Source: JACMLD01 sp039919885 | Lineage (GTDB): Bacteria; Bacteroidota; Bacteroidia; Chitinophagales; Chitinophagaceae | DNA: 64,000 nucleotides | Assembly (NCBI GenBank): GCA_039919885.1 | Contig: JBDSEV010000088.1 | Location: forward strand, 28,913-92,912 | Direction: 5' to 3' | Shown: piece by piece, positions 61,452-64,000 of the stretch | How the letters are laid out: every line of letters begins with the position of its first letter | Numbering within the stretch: position 1 is the first letter of the stretch | Notes under the pieces: generated by a model | The model's input: only the letters and a program-made list of their open reading frames with translations | Told to the model about the DNA's origin: nothing | Databases searched by the model: none | Program-made: the position numbers and the translations under genes

Positions 61452-63683
61452 TTATTGGCCGTTCACCGCTATCCCATCGAGGTAAGCTGCAAAGTTTTTA
61501 ATCACTGTTGCATCTATCTCCGCATTTTCCTGCGCTTCCTTCCAATTACGCTGTTCAAGTGCCTCCCGGATACCGGGCAGGGTTTTAACCCCGTAGCCAG
61601 TATAAAAACCAGGTGCATAAATAGTGTGCCGGTACCATCCGCGGCGGGGCAGCCCTTTTTCGGTTAATAATTTTTGTTCTGCCTGGTATAATTTTTTATT
61701 GATGGCATTTTTTTGCGCTGCTGTTAACTTGCCGGAGGATAATACCTCATCCAGGTGTTTGGTTGCTTTTTCCAGGTCGGTCATAGCATTCTGCAAACTG
61801 GCAAAACTCATAAAAGGCACTTCCGCTTTTACCGCAGGCGCCGCTTCTTTTTCTTTTGGATCGGCCGCGTAGAAATATCTTTTTTCGTTTATCAGCTGGT
61901 TTTCTATTGTGGTGGTTTCGCGCAGCTGATCTGCCAGTGCCGATACTTCAGCAACATAGCCATTGATGGTTTTGTACAGGGAGGTAAAATCGAACTGCAG
62001 TAATTCAGCGTCGGCCATGCGGAGCGTGGTTCGCCCTGCTACTTTGGCAAGCGCTACGCCGTATTCAAAAGTGGGATCTTTGAAGGTGGCATAGTCATGA
62101 TAAGAATCATAAATAGAGTGGTATTCGCCGCCGGCGTCTTCGCCACCAAAACCCATATTAAATGAATTGATGCCCAGGTGCTGAATAAAAGGACTGTAAT
62201 CAGATCCTGAACCCAATGCGCCGAGGCTTACAATTTTTTTGGCCAGTAATTCTTTTTTTGCTTTAGTAGTAGGTGCATTAACGATATCAAAATTTCTTTT
62301 CCGTTCCAGCACGGTGATACCGGTTTGCGGATCAGTTACATCTCCAGCTACTTCGTTAATAAAAGGCTCTAGCGCATGTGTACCCTGCGCTTCAAAAAAG
62401 CCGCGGCCGTTGCCGTCTGTATTAATATAGACTACTAATTTTTGTTGTAATTCAGCCGCATGTTGTTCTACCCATTCCGTAGAACCTAGCAATCCCGGTT
62501 CTTCGCCATCCCATGCAGCAAATACCAACGTGCGTTTTGGTTTCCAACCGCTTTTTACCAGCTCGCCGATCGACCTGGCTTCTTCCATCATGGCGGCCTG
62601 GCCGCTCAATGGATCGCCGGCCCCGTTCACCCATCCGTCATGGTGGTTGCCGCGCATAACCCATTCGTCCGGAAATTCAGACCCTTTGATTTTTGCAATA
62701 ACATCATACGCAGGTTTGAGATCCCAGCTAAAAGAGAGTTTTAAATGAACTTTTGTTTTACCCGGACCGATATGATATGTAAATGGCAGCGCGCCGCGCC
62801 AACTTTCCGGTGCCACCGGACCTTCCAGAGATTTAAGCAATGGCTGCGCGTCATGGTAACTGATGGGCAATACGGGAATTTTTAAAAGATTGGTAGCGTC
62901 AGCGCGCTCCAGCCTTTTGGCGTCCTTGGTTGCACCAATATTGGGTGTCAGCGGATCGCCGGGATACACCGGCATATCCATTACAGATCCGCGCTGGGCG
63001 CCATATTCATTTTTGAACGCGCCTTTCGGATAAACGTCTCCCTGGTAATAGCCGTCATCTTTGGGGTCTGAATAAATGATGCAGCCAATAGCGCCATGCT
63101 CCTGCGCTAGTTTTGGTTTGATGCCGCGCCAGGAACGGCCATATTTAGCGATTACTATTTTTCCTTTCACGTCAATGCCTAAGCGCTCCAGCTGCTCATA
63201 GTCCGCCGGTATGCCATAATTTACAAAAACCAGTTCGCCGGTAACATCGCCATCGGCACTCCATGCGTTATAAACAGGCAATTGTTCTGCTGTCTGGTTA
63301 GAGGTAGGATCTTCTTTGAGGGCCGGTTCAGCAAGCAGGGCTTTGAATTTAAATGGTTCCGTCATTTCCAGTACGCGTTCTTTTGGCGTTGGAAATAAAA
63401 CCATGAAGGTTTCTATCTCTGCCTCGTATCCCCAGCTTTTGAAGTGATTTAAAATATATTCCGCAACTGCTTTGCCCCCTGGAGAACCAATGTGGTGGGG
63501 CCTGGCCGACATTTCCTTAATGTACAGATCCACATTTTTGGCACTCAGGGCTGCATCAAATTGCTTTTCCGTGCTCACCTGTTGTTTTGACGAAGCATCG
63601 GTAAAACCCATCAAGGGTTTGGTTTGTGCAATTGCATTGCCGGCAATTAAATAAACTGCACTGATAAGAAGAAGTTTTCTCAT
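61452..63683 (-). CDS. Secreted M28 family zinc peptidase (glutamate carboxypeptidase II-like)
   Basis: About 743 residues from start MRKLLLISAVYLIAG with a signal peptide ending at AIAQ; an upstream ATG would place 21 charged residues before it. After a PA-like domain (VNYGIPADYEQLERLGIDVKG) comes the M28 catalytic domain: GNHHDGWVNGAGDPLSG (His and bridging Asp), WDGEEPGLLGSTEW (Glu pair), VVYINTDGNGRG (Asp) and GEYHSIYDSYHDY (His). A C-terminal helical dimerisation domain follows. It resembles N-acetylated-alpha-linked acidic dipeptidase-type exopeptidases and would cleave peptides in the periplasm or outside. Confidence 0.9.
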   Translation of the reverse strand: MRKLLLISAVYLIAGNAIAQTKPLMGFTDASSKQQVSTEKQFDAALSAKNVDLYIKEMSARPHHIGSPGGKAVAEYILNHFKSWGYEAEIETFMVLFPTPKERVLEMTEPFKFKALLAEPALKEDPTSNQTAEQLPVYNAWSADGDVTGELVFVNYGIPADYEQLERLGIDVKGKIVIAKYGRSWRGIKPKLAQEHGAIGCIIYSDPKDDGYYQGDVYPKGAFKNEYGAQRGSVMDMPVYPGDPLTPNIGATKDAKRLERADATNLLKIPVLPISYHDAQPLLKSLEGPVAPESWRGALPFTYHIGPGKTKVHLKLSFSWDLKPAYDVIAKIKGSEFPDEWVMRGNHHDGWVNGAGDPLSGQAAMMEEARSIGELVKSGWKPKRTLVFAAWDGEEPGLLGSTEWVEQHAAELQQKLVVYINTDGNGRGFFEAQGTHALEPFINEVAGDVTDPQTGITVLERKRNFDIVNAPTTKAKKELLAKKIVSLGALGSGSDYSPFIQHLGINSFNMGFGGEDAGGEYHSIYDSYHDYATFKDPTFEYGVALAKVAGRTTLRMADAELLQFDFTSLYKTINGYVAEVSALADQLRETTTIENQLINEKRYFYAADPKEKEAAPAVKAEVPFMSFASLQNAMTDLEKATKHLDEVLSSGKLTAAQKNAINKKLYQAEQKLLTEKGLPRRGWYRHTIYAPGFYTGYGVKTLPGIREALEQRNWKEAQENAEIDATVIKNFAAYLDGIAVNGQ

Positions 63684-63828
63684 GTTGGTTGGTAAATTAG
63701 TTTGGTTGGTAAAAAAGGAAGGCAGGCCCCTTAAAGATAAATACAATCATATACCGGCGACAACTTTCAAGAAAATTTTTATGCTTATTAATTTGTCTTC
63801 CTTCAAAATGTAGCAGTACAGATATTCC

Positions 63829-64000
63829 GCTCAGGCCGCCGGTACCTTGTCATTGCAAGAAGTCCTGTTTTATATTGATCCGGTAATTGGATTTTAATTT
63901 CATTTCCTGCGCGGTTCGGCTCGGGCCGCCGGGGCCTCGCCGCTGCAACGGCGCTGCACCCGCTTCTTTGCTCCGCAATCCGGCTGGCGCCGGAACCGAA
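63829..64000. repeat. Diverged GC-rich repeat units at the window end
   Basis: GCTCAGGCCGCCGGTACCT at 63829-63847 and GCTCGGGCCGCCGGGGCCT at 63919-63937 are related copies 90 bp apart, followed in the second case by a GC-rich stretch up to the window edge (far above the local average). No gene is convincing. It looks like a member of an interspersed intergenic repeat family that continues outside the window. Confidence 0.45.

Overview
The window comes from a member of the Bacteroidota, most likely a Chitinophagaceae-type soil or freshwater bacterium. The signs are a flexirubin/aryl-polyene pigment cluster with a Flavobacterium-like tyrosine ammonia-lyase, a CarboxypepD-reg/TonB-plug outer-membrane protein, DUF5606, a SMUG2-like glycosylase, promoters of the TTTG/TAnnTTTG type, and a type II-C CRISPR-Cas9 locus with 47-bp repeats. 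No tRNA or rRNA gene was seen.

Layout. 0-9 kb: end of a small membrane protein, a KgtP-like dicarboxylate symporter, a secreted S9 (DPP-IV-like) peptidase, a secreted astacin-like protease, an M3 oligoendopeptidase and a DUF5606 protein. 9.2-42.7 kb: a 25-gene, all-minus-strand flexirubin/aryl-polyene cluster. It holds a tyrosine ammonia-lyase, a PaaK-like ligase, AcpS, two ACPs, three complete ketosynthases, a Cys-less chain-length-factor-like ketosynthase and a short ketosynthase-like protein. It also holds a FabG reductase, two hotdog dehydratases, a thioesterase, an acyltransferase, an O-methyltransferase, a halogenase-like flavoprotein, a RetSat/CrtI-like oxidoreductase, a C45-type acyltransferase, a LolA-like carrier, a lipoprotein, an MMPL-acyltransferase-methyltransferase fusion and a GT2-DUF2062 protein. 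The pathway can be read as: tyrosine to 4-coumarate, loading on ACP, iterative polyene extension, ring tailoring, then membrane transfer and export.

The cluster is interrupted at 22.3-30.0 kb by a complete type II-C CRISPR-Cas locus: a predicted tracrRNA (minus strand), cas9, cas1, cas2 (plus strand), a bidirectional terminator, and an array of 13 repeats and 12 spacers. The locus sits exactly between fabG and the next ketosynthase gene. An identical 10-bp word (TGCGCGGTAT) occurs at both borders, touching the fabG stop codon on one side and the ketosynthase start codon on the other. This looks like a clean insertion into a formerly tight operon, and it is the most interesting observation in the window.

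43-48 kb (plus strand): a TonB-plug/beta-barrel protein, an ECF sigma factor, a small membrane protein and two Spy/CpxP-like envelope proteins, probably one envelope-stress unit. 48.4-64 kb (minus strand): a DUF1579 protein, an amidohydrolase lipoprotein, a DsbA-family protein, a SMUG2-like glycosylase, a frameshifted sterol desaturase, a large repeat-containing secreted protein, a small membrane protein, polA, uvrB and an M28 peptidase. The last ~170 bp carry diverged GC-rich repeat units.

All family assignments rest on motif recognition by eye. No database search or folding program was run, and promoters, the tracrRNA ends and the array polarity are inferences.
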